A stretch of 64,000 nucleotides of DNA from the NCBI GenBank assembly GCA_015350385.1, contig WNKI01000001.1, positions 7,899,433-7,963,432 on the forward strand. Reading direction: 5' to 3'. This document shows positions 39,508-48,004 of the stretch, piece after piece (position 1 is the first letter of the stretch; each line of letters opens with the position of its first letter). The notes under the pieces are model-generated. The model ran no database searches and was not told the origin of the DNA. It worked only from the letters and a program-made list of their open reading frames with translations. Made by a program: the position numbers and the translations under genes. This stretch comes from Aculops lycopersici. Taxonomy: Eukaryota; Arthropoda; Arachnida; Trombidiformes; Eriophyidae.

Positions 39508-39982
39508 GTAGTCGCGCGATCCCGAGGGTCTAGTTCCGAAATGCTCGCATTAGTTTTACCTCGATGGCATTGGGCTCGAGACGCCAGCTTCCAAAGTCGA
39601 CGGCTCGTACTCTAATGTCTGTCTTGGTGATTCTGTTAGCAATCAAATTGTATTGTGAGCATCTCAACCCCAAGGTTCAGGACTCTTGGCCGCGCGGCGC
39701 CGACTCAAAGTCAACTGTGCAGCCTTCTAACTTGCTTCATGTTGCGATGGTCGTCGATTTTATCTAAATTATTGTCTTACATCAATCTCTAGATTTCATA
39801 TAACAGTACGGTAAGTGTGTCAGCAGGTCGAGTAGAGGAAACTGGAGGTAAGTGAACAGAGTGGGTCTCCTCGAATGAGATCAAACACTAATCATATGAG
39901 ATACGTTCAATGAACTAAATTTGACAACCACTTTGTGATCGTCATCATTGTGTCCTAATTAAATAGTTGATTACTTTAATTA

Positions 39983-41779
39983 TCATTTGATCTCCGCTAC
40001 CGACTTCACTATTGCATTATATTTCTCTTGCAAATCTCTCAATCCATTGCATTGTAATCCAGTTATTGTAGTATATTGCTCTTGTGCCACAACTAAAACT
40101 TTATCTAGCAAAAAATTGCTATTGCCCATAATGAATCGTACCTCTGAAGGCTTGGACTTGTGAGAACTTCTAACTTTCTTTAAGGAATCAACAATATGGC
40201 TCATCTCAGCCAAGAATCCATTCATTAGAACATCGTCAATGCGACTTTTGTTCGCCGAATCGACAAGTTTGGCCAAGTCGCCAACTGTTAGTAGGTAATA
40301 ACGGGCAAAGGAGGTCTTGCAGGCGGTGAATTTCAATTTGAGATCAGCAAATGTATACTTTTGCATCGTATTCAATCCAACCTCCTCCATCTCCTTAAGG
40401 AATCTATCCAACTGAACTTTGTTTTGGAATTGCTGGGGCTCCCAAGTTTCCTGATTGTCGAGTTTTCTAATTTCGGCTTGAAGCCTCCGGTCGCGATCCT
40501 TAACCACTTGTTCTATGGGCTCGGCTAGCTTACGACCCATGAATTCTTGCAAATCGATTCCACAATATTTGGCCATCTCTTTACATTGGTTCTTGAGACA
40601 GTAAACACTATCTGCTATCGTAGACACAGACACTTGTTGGCTATTGAATACATTCTTCTTAAATAACTCGATTAGGAACTCGAACTCTTGAACAATCCAA
40701 TTTGTTAGTAGGGCATAAGTAGATAGATGATAGAAAACGTTTTCTTTGGTTCCACTAGAGCTACCACCCATCGCTATCTTCTCTGTTGATCGGGTGAACA
40801 GTTTAGACGCTATATCATTTCCATTTGAGTGGCTCGGGGATCCGTCATTCGACGACGGGTGAGCTGAAAGGTAAGTTGGTGTGATAAGATTAAAAATCAG
40901 ATCATTGTCGATCTCTCGTTCATCCTTGTATATCTCGAATTCCTTTAGAGCAGTTCTAACGTTCTTGTTTATCTCGAAAGCTTGCTTGAATTCGCTGCAA
41001 GTCTCGATTGTATTTTGGAAAAATATAGTGCATAGCTGTCTAGTAGTTGTGGATTCAATCTTCTGCTGTTGTTCCAATCTAAATCTCAATACCGAACTTC
41101 TTTGGTCAAGGTATAATTGTGCCGCACGAGACGATAGATTTAGTTTTCTAAGTAGTTGGATAGAATTGATTGAAGACCTTGGTCCACCTTGAACTGTCCT
41201 GTCAGTTGCGGGTTGAAGTTCTGAGCTAATAACGGTGATCAACTCCTGTATTCGATTGTCTATCTTTGACTTTAATTCGGGTCGACTAGAGACGGCAGGA
41301 AATTCTTGAAAGTGCTTTTTGATGTTTTGGGCTAATTCAACGGCCTCTATCAGATTTCGTTGCGCTATTAAAACATCGAAATCCTCAGGTGACTTGGTAT
41401 ACCATGAAGGAAATGTTTCGGCTTCGATTTCAGAAATCTCGCTTGTTGGAATATTGTAAATATACTCTTTGGGTCTCTCTAGGTTTGGTTGAATGATTGG
41501 CGTTTTGTTGAGTTGTTCAAGGAGCTTGTTCATGGAGGATTGCTGATGCTCTAGTAAAGTATTCAGTTGCTTCATCTCCTCTTTTAGTGTCGAAATTTCC
41601 CGCGATGATTCAATAAAAAGGGAATAATTCTGATACACATTCTTTTTGAGTTGTGAGTTGGTATGATCAGCAAACTCTTGGATTTGCCTCTTGACAGAAT
41701 ATAAGTAATCCAAATCAATAGTTGGCTTTGGATGCTCGAAAACATCCCTGCGTACCTCCTCGAGTATGTATTCCTCCAT
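39983..41779 (-). CDS. EXOC8: Exocyst complex component 8 (EXOC8 / Exo84), form lacking the PH domain
   Basis: The ATG at 41779 (product MEEYILEEVRRDVFE) gives 598 residues; the longer frame opens at TTG. The N-terminal Vps51/Exo84 helical region is clear: LKKNVYQNYSLFIESSREISTLKEEMKQLNTLLEHQQSS, against human LKRNVYQNYRQFIETAREISYLESEM. After a ~45-residue linker the chain resumes at SPEDFDVLIAQRNLIEAVEL, which matches the region after the PH domain in human EXOC8 (PEDLDVCIAQRDFEGAVDLL). GGPRSSINSIQLLRKL and AQLYLDQRSSVLRFRL follow. Exo84 tethers secretory vesicles to the plasma membrane. The PH module, which binds RalA-GTP in animals, is missing. Human EXOC8 has 725 residues, and the difference is about the size of the PH module. 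Confidence 0.88.
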   Translation of the reverse strand: MEEYILEEVRRDVFEHPKPTIDLDYLYSVKRQIQEFADHTNSQLKKNVYQNYSLFIESSREISTLKEEMKQLNTLLEHQQSSMNKLLEQLNKTPIIQPNLERPKEYIYNIPTSEISEIEAETFPSWYTKSPEDFDVLIAQRNLIEAVELAQNIKKHFQEFPAVSSRPELKSKIDNRIQELITVISSELQPATDRTVQGGPRSSINSIQLLRKLNLSSRAAQLYLDQRSSVLRFRLEQQQKIESTTTRQLCTIFFQNTIETCSEFKQAFEINKNVRTALKEFEIYKDEREIDNDLIFNLITPTYLSAHPSSNDGSPSHSNGNDIASKLFTRSTEKIAMGGSSSGTKENVFYHLSTYALLTNWIVQEFEFLIELFKKNVFNSQQVSVSTIADSVYCLKNQCKEMAKYCGIDLQEFMGRKLAEPIEQVVKDRDRRLQAEIRKLDNQETWEPQQFQNKVQLDRFLKEMEEVGLNTMQKYTFADLKLKFTACKTSFARYYLLTVGDLAKLVDSANKSRIDDVLMNGFLAEMSHIVDSLKKVRSSHKSKPSEVRFIMGNSNFLLDKVLVVAQEQYTTITGLQCNGLRDLQEKYNAIVKSVAEIK

Positions 41780-42803
41780 CTTGAGCGGTTTTGGATAAAT
41801 TTTCCTAGCCAATAATCTCGTTTTATGCTATTTGTTTTCGATGGTGGATAAATATAGGGTCAATGGAAAATAATTATAAAGTCGGGTCTATTATTTAGTT
41901 GATAAAGAAACGGCTGCAAATTGGACCATTTGCAAAATTCATCATAACGGCAGGATGTGAGACTCATCTGCCTGCTGAAAATTGGCAAGTTCAATCTGCA
42001 GGACTAGACACAAACACAAGACTCGTGTTTCATTTGCCATCGCTTCTACTGCTTCTGCCCTCGCCAAACCGGCGACCGTCTCACACAGAAGAGAAAAGGC
42101 AACTTTTTTAGCGGTTGTTGTTATGGTTTTTTGGTTGTTGTTGTTGTTCTGGATGCTGATGTTAAAGAGATTGTTGCCGTCATCGGCGGTGTCGTTGCGG
42201 CGACGACGCCATCATCTCTCATAGGGTTAGAGTCTATGAAATATCTATGAAATCATCAAATTCGTGAGATTTTATTCTATAGTAATTTGCTGATTGAGGT
42301 ACCTAAACCTTGTGTTAGACACCAACAACTGAGACAGCAATAACCAATTTCCACATAAATCTCTGTTTTTGCAAACTATTGACTTGCGCAATATCTACAA
42401 TTAGCAGACAGGAGGCCAGACAAGAAATCACTTTAATCTCATTATTTATCTTGTTTACTCTCTCGAAGAACTCGTTGGATTTTTCTTTTGCAGAGCCTAA
42501 AATTACAAAACCAAGCTGAACAAATTTATTCACAGATTCTTCTCAAATGTGAAATAAAGAGAAATTTGATCGATTAAACTTTAACCAGAAAATAAATGGA
42601 CTACTCCAATGGAAGCCTCAAGCGGTAATTTGAGTTGCTCGCATATTGAACGAATCAACCAACCGCAACGGAGATCCAGATTGAATATCATTATCATAGC
42701 CAAGGAGGACACTGTTCGATAGAATACATCAAACTGTAAATAGCAAGACTAAAACCCCAAATAGCGATAATTAGATAAGAATCCAAAGAAACTAGCCACA
42801 AAC
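41780..42803 (+). promoter_or_regulatory. EXOC8 / PNPLA copy A divergent upstream region
   Basis: The part at about 41985-42230 resembles the region just before PNPLA copy B (about 45815-45975): both have TCAATCTGCAGGAC, AAAAGGCAACTTTTTT, a GTT/TTG repeat and TAGGGTTA. In copy A about 570 bp follow before the ATG, but only about 30 bp in copy B. That extra stretch may be a 5'UTR intron or an insertion. No coding frame was recognised. Confidence 0.45.
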
Positions 42804-45614
42804 ATGATACCTGCAGCCGCAGCCATATTGACCCTGGCCACTGTGGCCGAGAAAGAGATCATAGTGGTTGCAATATTGTCGATATTGATTATTATAGCTT
42901 TGTATTATTGTTTCAGGTCCCCCACGGAGCTACCGAAGCATAGATTCAGAAAGAGGGATAAGGTTATGTTCTATGGTAGGCGAATGTTGCGTCGAGTTAA
43001 CAAGATCAAAAAGAAGCAATTGCTTAAATTAACCAAGAGAGAGCAAATCCCACAGCCTCTAGAGGTAGTCGAACCCTCTCAGTCTTTCTTGGAGGAGAAT
43101 GAAACGATTCCAGAATCATCAAACGACTCCCTCCCCTCTGAGGTGGTTTACATGCTTAAATCTATTCGTGTATTTGGCTTGTTTGACAAACCAGTTTTCT
43201 TAGAACTATGTAAATACATTCAAATCGTTCAAGTACCTCAAGGCGAGTTCCTATTTAGAATTGGAGATCCGGACGATAGTATTTACGTCCTCCAAAGTGG
43301 TCGAGTTAAAGTATATCTAACTGAATCAGATGGTAGCGAACTCACCCTCAAAGAGTCCGTTGATGGTGACTCTATTGTTAGTTTATTATCTGTGATGGAT
43401 TCACTTACTGGAAACCTACAACCATACAAAACGGTATCGGCGAAAGCCATGGAAACATCAATTTTATTGAAGTTAAAAGTTGACGACTTCAAGGATATCC
43501 TAGACAAATACCCGGAGTCCATAGTTCGAGTTACCCAAATTATAATGGCTCGCCTCCAGCGAGTTACCTCGCTTGAGTCGATCTTAACTGGCGAGGCATC
43601 AGTCTTTTCTCGAGATGAGAATCAACTTAGTGTGATAACCAAGGAGGATTTCCTCGAACTATTCAAGGGATATCCAAGGGTGGTATTGAAACTAGCAAGT
43701 ACAGTTATTAAGAAAGTTTCACCCTTTGTTCGTCAGATAGACTTTGCAATCGATTGGATCCACCTCGAGTCTGGGCGTGCTGTTTACAGACAAGGAGATC
43801 AGAGTGATAGCTTATATGTCCTACTATCTGGTCGATTGCGATCTGTCGTCACGAGGGCCATGGGTAAGAAGGAATTTGTAGGTGAATATGGTAAAGGTGA
43901 TCTAGTGGGACTTGTGGAGCTTGTGACCAACACCGAAAGATCGACAACAATTATGGCCGTTAGAGATTCTGAGATAGCTAAGCTACCAGCCGGGCTATTA
44001 GAGGCTATCAAAAAGAAGTATCCTGCAGTTGTAACTAGACTTATTAATCTACTAGGCAATAGAATCTTGGGCCACCTTCGCAACGACGGAAACCCCAACT
44101 CAGACTGTATAGTCAACGAAAGTGTATCCAGGCCCACAGGATCCGATTTTGCCACAGTGGCCGTCCTATCTAACTCAAATGAAGTTCCTCTTAGCTCCTT
44201 CTGTAAAGAGCTTAACCATGCACTCACTGCCATCGGACCAGTGTTACATTTAACGAGCGAGAAGGTTATTGAGCAACTAGGTGCAAATGCAATGGATAAA
44301 ACCCAGGAGTATAAGTTATCCTCATGGTTGGGTCAACAGGAAGATCATCACAAGATTGTACTCTACCAATGTGATTCCACTCTAACCACCTGGACAATAA
44401 GATGTCTGAGGCAAGCTGATTGTATTCTAATTGTCGCAATGGCCGACCTAGAGCCGACAGTTGGTTCAGTCGAACAGCAACTGGAGCATTTGTCTGTTAG
44501 GACACAGAAAGAGTTAATTCTACTGCACAAATCGGATACAAAGAAACCAAAAGAGACAACTAGATGGCTGAATATTAGATCTTGGTGCTCATCCCACCAT
44601 CACATAAGATGTCCTCAGAGAATGTTTGTGAAGAAGCTCACGAAAACGGATGACATATATACCGAACTATCTAGAACAAATCCACCTAACGACAACGACT
44701 TCGCCCGACTGGCTAGATTTTTGACCGGAACTTCCATCGGTCTTGTGCTCGGCGGTGGCGGTGCCCGAGGTGCTGCCCATCTAGGCATGATTAAGGCAAT
44801 TAGAGAGGCAGGCATTCCGATTGATATGATTGGCGGAGTTAGCATTGGCGCATTCATGGGCGCTTTATGGGCTCAGGAAGATGACTTGACACGAGTGACT
44901 CAACTAGCAAGAAACTGGAGCTTCACCATGACCTCGAGGTGGCGACAAATTATGGATCTCACCTATCCAATCACTGCTATGTTTACAGGAGCAGCCTTCA
45001 ATCGCACAATTCATGATGTATTTGGCGAGCGCCAAATCGAGGATCTCTGGTTACCTTACTTCACAGTGACGACTGACATCACAAGCAGCGCCCCTAGGAT
45101 ACATCGTCACGGTTCCCTGTGGCGCTACGTGCGCTCTAGCATGTCCCTTTCCGGTTACCTGCCGCCCCTGTGCGACCCAGTCGACGGCCACCTGTTGCTC
45201 GACGGCGGCTACGTCAACAACCTCCCTGCGGATGTGATGCACAATGTGATGGGGGCGCAAACCATCCTTGCAGTAGATGTGGGCAGCCAGGACGAGACCG
45301 ATCTCACGGACTATGGCGACACGCTTAACGGGTGGTGGCTGTTGTGGAACAAATGGAACCCATTTGGTCAAAACGTAAAGGTGCCCAATTTGCCCGAGAT
45401 CCAGTCTCGTCTCGCCTACGTGTCTTGCGTGAGGCAGTTGGAGGAGGTGAAGAGAAGCGACTACTGCTCTTACATCAGGCCGCCGATCGACAGGTTCAAC
45501 ACAATGCAGTTTGGGTCGTTCGACAGCATTTTCGAGGTGGGCCACAGTCACGGATCGGCCATTTTTTCGGTGAAGAAAAACTGGAGGAGCCCGTTCTTGA
45601 AGCAACAAGACTGA
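42804..45614 (+). CDS. PNPLA6/7 (neuropathy target esterase, Swiss cheese)-like lysophospholipase, copy A
   Basis: This 936-residue ER-anchored enzyme has an N-terminal membrane helix (about residues 18-38) followed by FRKRDKVMFYGRRMLRRVNK, as in NTE. Two cyclic-nucleotide-binding-like domains follow: about 115-240 (VPQGEFLFRIGDPDDSIYVLQSGR) and about 290-415 (ESGRAVYRQGDQSDSLYVLLSGR). The patatin domain has the oxyanion motif GGGGARG (near 649), the nucleophile motif GVSIG (near 680) and the dyad Asp in LLDGGYVNN (near 798). NTE cleaves lysophosphatidylcholine and phosphatidylcholine. Vertebrate and fly forms have three CNB domains and ~1,350 residues; this has two. It is followed by a tandem paralogue 385 bp downstream, nearly identical over the last ~570 bp. 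Confidence 0.9.
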   Translation: MIPAAAAILTLATVAEKEIIVVAILSILIIIALYYCFRSPTELPKHRFRKRDKVMFYGRRMLRRVNKIKKKQLLKLTKREQIPQPLEVVEPSQSFLEENETIPESSNDSLPSEVVYMLKSIRVFGLFDKPVFLELCKYIQIVQVPQGEFLFRIGDPDDSIYVLQSGRVKVYLTESDGSELTLKESVDGDSIVSLLSVMDSLTGNLQPYKTVSAKAMETSILLKLKVDDFKDILDKYPESIVRVTQIIMARLQRVTSLESILTGEASVFSRDENQLSVITKEDFLELFKGYPRVVLKLASTVIKKVSPFVRQIDFAIDWIHLESGRAVYRQGDQSDSLYVLLSGRLRSVVTRAMGKKEFVGEYGKGDLVGLVELVTNTERSTTIMAVRDSEIAKLPAGLLEAIKKKYPAVVTRLINLLGNRILGHLRNDGNPNSDCIVNESVSRPTGSDFATVAVLSNSNEVPLSSFCKELNHALTAIGPVLHLTSEKVIEQLGANAMDKTQEYKLSSWLGQQEDHHKIVLYQCDSTLTTWTIRCLRQADCILIVAMADLEPTVGSVEQQLEHLSVRTQKELILLHKSDTKKPKETTRWLNIRSWCSSHHHIRCPQRMFVKKLTKTDDIYTELSRTNPPNDNDFARLARFLTGTSIGLVLGGGGARGAAHLGMIKAIREAGIPIDMIGGVSIGAFMGALWAQEDDLTRVTQLARNWSFTMTSRWRQIMDLTYPITAMFTGAAFNRTIHDVFGERQIEDLWLPYFTVTTDITSSAPRIHRHGSLWRYVRSSMSLSGYLPPLCDPVDGHLLLDGGYVNNLPADVMHNVMGAQTILAVDVGSQDETDLTDYGDTLNGWWLLWNKWNPFGQNVKVPNLPEIQSRLAYVSCVRQLEEVKRSDYCSYIRPPIDRFNTMQFGSFDSIFEVGHSHGSAIFSVKKNWRSPFLKQQD

Positions 45615-45999
45615 TCAATAAAGAGAGAAACGCCGAACAACCCCTTGCCTGTCGCATATCTTGAGTATTTCTGAACAAATTTAATCCTCTCGGCGCTAGG
45701 TTCCAGAGAGGAGTTCGAGTGCACTAGATGCGCGATCGACAACAATTCTTTTTACAACTTACTGAATGTTAGCTCTCCCGGTTAAATTTACCTGCTAACT
45801 CCAACCGACCCACAACCTCAATCTGCAGGACCAGAAACAAATCCTTTTTTTCTTCGTTGCCGCCGTTTTCTACAAAGGAAGAAAAAGGCAACTTTTTTCT
45901 TTGGTTATGATTGTTGAAAATTTTTTGGTTGCTGTTGTTGTTGTTGTTTCACTCATAAGCTCCTATAGGGTTAATGAGCCCAAGATATAAACCACCGAT
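45615..45999 (+). promoter_or_regulatory. Spacer between the PNPLA tandem copies
   Basis: The AATAAA signal of copy A begins only 4 bases after its stop codon. About 45815-45975 repeats sequence found 5' of copy A, which indicates that the promoter was duplicated with the gene. Confidence 0.5.
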
Positions 46000-47805
46000 A
46001 TGATACCTATAGCCACAGCCATATTAACCCTGGCCACTTCGGCCAAGAAAGAGATAATGATGGTTACGATATCGTCTATAGCAATCATTATAACTTTATA
46101 TTATTGGTTCAGATCTCCAACTAGGACGGCCGAGCCCAGATTTAGAAAACGAGACAAGGTTGTTTTCTATGGTAGGCGCATGTTACGTCGAGTTAATAAA
46201 TTTAAGAAGGGACAGTTGCTGAGGTTGACCCAACGAGATAAAGCAGCACAATCATCAGATTTAATACATAGAGATCTCAACGCGAACTATGCGGTCAACA
46301 AGAGTGTATCCAGGCCCACAGGATCCGATTTTGCCACAGTGGCCGTCCTATCTAACTCAAATGAAGTTCCTCTTAGCTCCTTCTGTAAAGAGCTTAACCA
46401 TGCACTCACTGCCATCGGACCAGTGTTACATTTAACGAGCGAAAAGGTTATTGAGCAACTAGGTGCAAATGTAATGGATAGAACCGAGGAGTATAAGTTA
46501 TCCTCATGGTTGGGTCAACAGGAAGATCATCACAAGATTGTACTCTATCAATGTGATTCATATTTAACTGAATGGACCATTAGATGCCTACAACAAGCTA
46601 TTTGTATACTAATCGTTGCAATGGCCAGCTCAAAGCCGACAGTCAGCATTATGGAGCAACAAGTGGAGCTTTTGACTTCAGGTGTTAAGAAAGACTTGAT
46701 TCTATTATACAGGCAGAATACTGAGAAGCCGACGGGAACTAGCAGGTGGCTCAATTTGCGACCTTGGTGCTCGTTGTATCACCACATTAGATGTCCCCCT
46801 AGAATGTTTGTGAGAAAGCAAACGAAGGCGAGTGATATTTATAAGGAATTGTCACGAACAAATCCACCGAACGACAACGACTTCGCCCGATTGGCGAGAT
46901 TTTTGACAGGTACTTCCATTGGTCTCGTGCTTGGTGGCGGCGGCGCCCGAGGTGCCGCTCACCTAGGCATGATTAAGGCAATTAGAGAGGCAGGCATTCC
47001 GATTGATATGATTGGCGGAGTTAGCATTGGCGCATTCATGGGCGCTTTATGGGCACAAGAGGATGACTTGACGCGGGTAACTCAATTAGCAAGAAACTGG
47101 AGTGCTGCCATGATATCGAGATGGCGACAAATTATGGATCTTACCTATCCCATCACTGCAATGTTCACGGGTGCCGAATTCAATCGCACCATATACGAAG
47201 TTTTTGAGGAGCGCCAAATCGAGGATCTCTGGTTACCTTACTTCACAGTGACGACTGACATCACAAGCAGCGCCCCCAGGATACATCGTCACGGTTCCCT
47301 GTGGCGCTACGTGCGCTCTAGCATGTCCCTTTCCGGTTACCTGCCGCCCCTGTGCGACCCAGTCGACGGCCACCTGTTGCTCGACGGCGGCTACGTCAAC
47401 AACCTCCCTGCGGATGTGATGCACAATGTGATGGGGGCGCAAACCATCCTTGCAGTAGATGTGGGCAGCCAGGACGAGACCGATCTCACGGACTATGGCG
47501 ACACGCTTAACGGGTGGTGGCTGTTGTGGAACAAATGGAACCCATTTGGTCAAAACGTAAAGGTGCCCAATTTGCCCGAGATCCAGTCTCGTCTCGCCTA
47601 CGTGTCTTGCGTGAGGCAGTTGGAGGAGGTGAAGAGAAGCGACTACTGCTCTTACATCAGGCCGCCGATCGACAGGTTCAACACAATGCAGTTTGGGTCG
47701 TTCGACAGCATTTTCGAGGTGGGCCACAGTCACGGATCGGCCATTTTTTCGGTGAAGAAAAACTGGAGGAGCCCGTTCTTGGAGCAACACGATTGCTTGA
47801 TCTAA
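46000..47805 (+). CDS. PNPLA6/7-like lysophospholipase, copy B, lacking cyclic-nucleotide-binding domains
   Basis: This 601-residue tandem paralogue of copy A keeps the same membrane helix and FRKRDKVVFYGRRMLRRVNK start. It then jumps at about residue 90 directly to the region after the second CNB domain (VNKSVSRPTGSDFATV). The patatin core is intact: GGGGARG near 312, GVSIG near 342 and LLDGGYVNN near 461. It should be catalytically competent but without cAMP/cGMP-like sensing domains. The segment 47221-47782 is almost base-for-base the same as copy A 45039-45600, while the middle (about 46550-46850) is clearly diverged. The open frame and selective conservation argue against a pseudogene. 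Confidence 0.88.
   Translation: MIPIATAILTLATSAKKEIMMVTISSIAIIITLYYWFRSPTRTAEPRFRKRDKVVFYGRRMLRRVNKFKKGQLLRLTQRDKAAQSSDLIHRDLNANYAVNKSVSRPTGSDFATVAVLSNSNEVPLSSFCKELNHALTAIGPVLHLTSEKVIEQLGANVMDRTEEYKLSSWLGQQEDHHKIVLYQCDSYLTEWTIRCLQQAICILIVAMASSKPTVSIMEQQVELLTSGVKKDLILLYRQNTEKPTGTSRWLNLRPWCSLYHHIRCPPRMFVRKQTKASDIYKELSRTNPPNDNDFARLARFLTGTSIGLVLGGGGARGAAHLGMIKAIREAGIPIDMIGGVSIGAFMGALWAQEDDLTRVTQLARNWSAAMISRWRQIMDLTYPITAMFTGAEFNRTIYEVFEERQIEDLWLPYFTVTTDITSSAPRIHRHGSLWRYVRSSMSLSGYLPPLCDPVDGHLLLDGGYVNNLPADVMHNVMGAQTILAVDVGSQDETDLTDYGDTLNGWWLLWNKWNPFGQNVKVPNLPEIQSRLAYVSCVRQLEEVKRSDYCSYIRPPIDRFNTMQFGSFDSIFEVGHSHGSAIFSVKKNWRSPFLEQHDCLI
47221..47782 (+). repeat. Near-identical 3' block shared by PNPLA copies (conversion tract)
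   Basis: This block and 45039-45600 differ by about one base by eye (CCCCTAGG against CCCCCAGG) over ~560 bp, including synonymous sites. It is markedly GC-richer than the rest of either gene. Upstream, identity alternates between blocks (44107-44280 matches 46290-46463 closely) and diverged parts. Confidence 0.7.
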
Positions 47806-48004
47806 AGTTATGGAAGGATTGTCTTTGTTATGATTATTGCTACTATTAAATTATTGTTAATATTACCTCATCTCTAGTGGAAGAAATTTCGATCACCTCA
47901 TTTCAGATGTTATATCGAAGATAAAATCAAACCACAACAAAGTCACAGACTCAATGATTCGCGGAAGTGTTTATTCTCATATGCCTAATATCATCTCCTG
48001 CACT

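Larger units (their letters stand above)
32169..39982. other. 7.8-kb gene-poor, low-complexity region (putative let-7/miR-100 host locus)
   Basis: This is the largest stretch without a convincing protein gene, 12% of the window in otherwise compact DNA. It is rich in GCTAGC, CAR/CAA and GGT repeats and in CG dinucleotides, with balanced short ORFs in all frames. Simple tracts include ATT repeats (about 32905-32928), GGT repeats (about 35517-35541), a GAGA tract (about 36163-36180), a second GAGA tract (about 37950-37965) and AGCT repeats (about 38057-38092). A miR-100-like sequence sits near its left end and an exact let-7 near its right end, both on the plus strand. A long plus-strand non-coding primary transcript is a reasonable inference. 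Confidence 0.5.

Noticed and set aside
39564..39767. 67-codon ORF with a signal-anchor-like start
   Set aside because: It could resemble a glycosyltransferase N-terminus, but no downstream catalytic exon fits before EXOC8, and it overlaps the let-7 flank.
45051..45608. 185-codon antisense ORF in PNPLA copy A, repeated at 47233-47790
   Set aside because: Antisense shadow of the GC-rich conversion tract; the conserved frame is the patatin domain on the plus strand.
45898..45910. TCTTTGGTTAT, first 11 bases of miR-9
   Set aside because: Similarity stops after 11 nt, there is no hairpin, and the sequence lies in a T/G-rich leader repeat.
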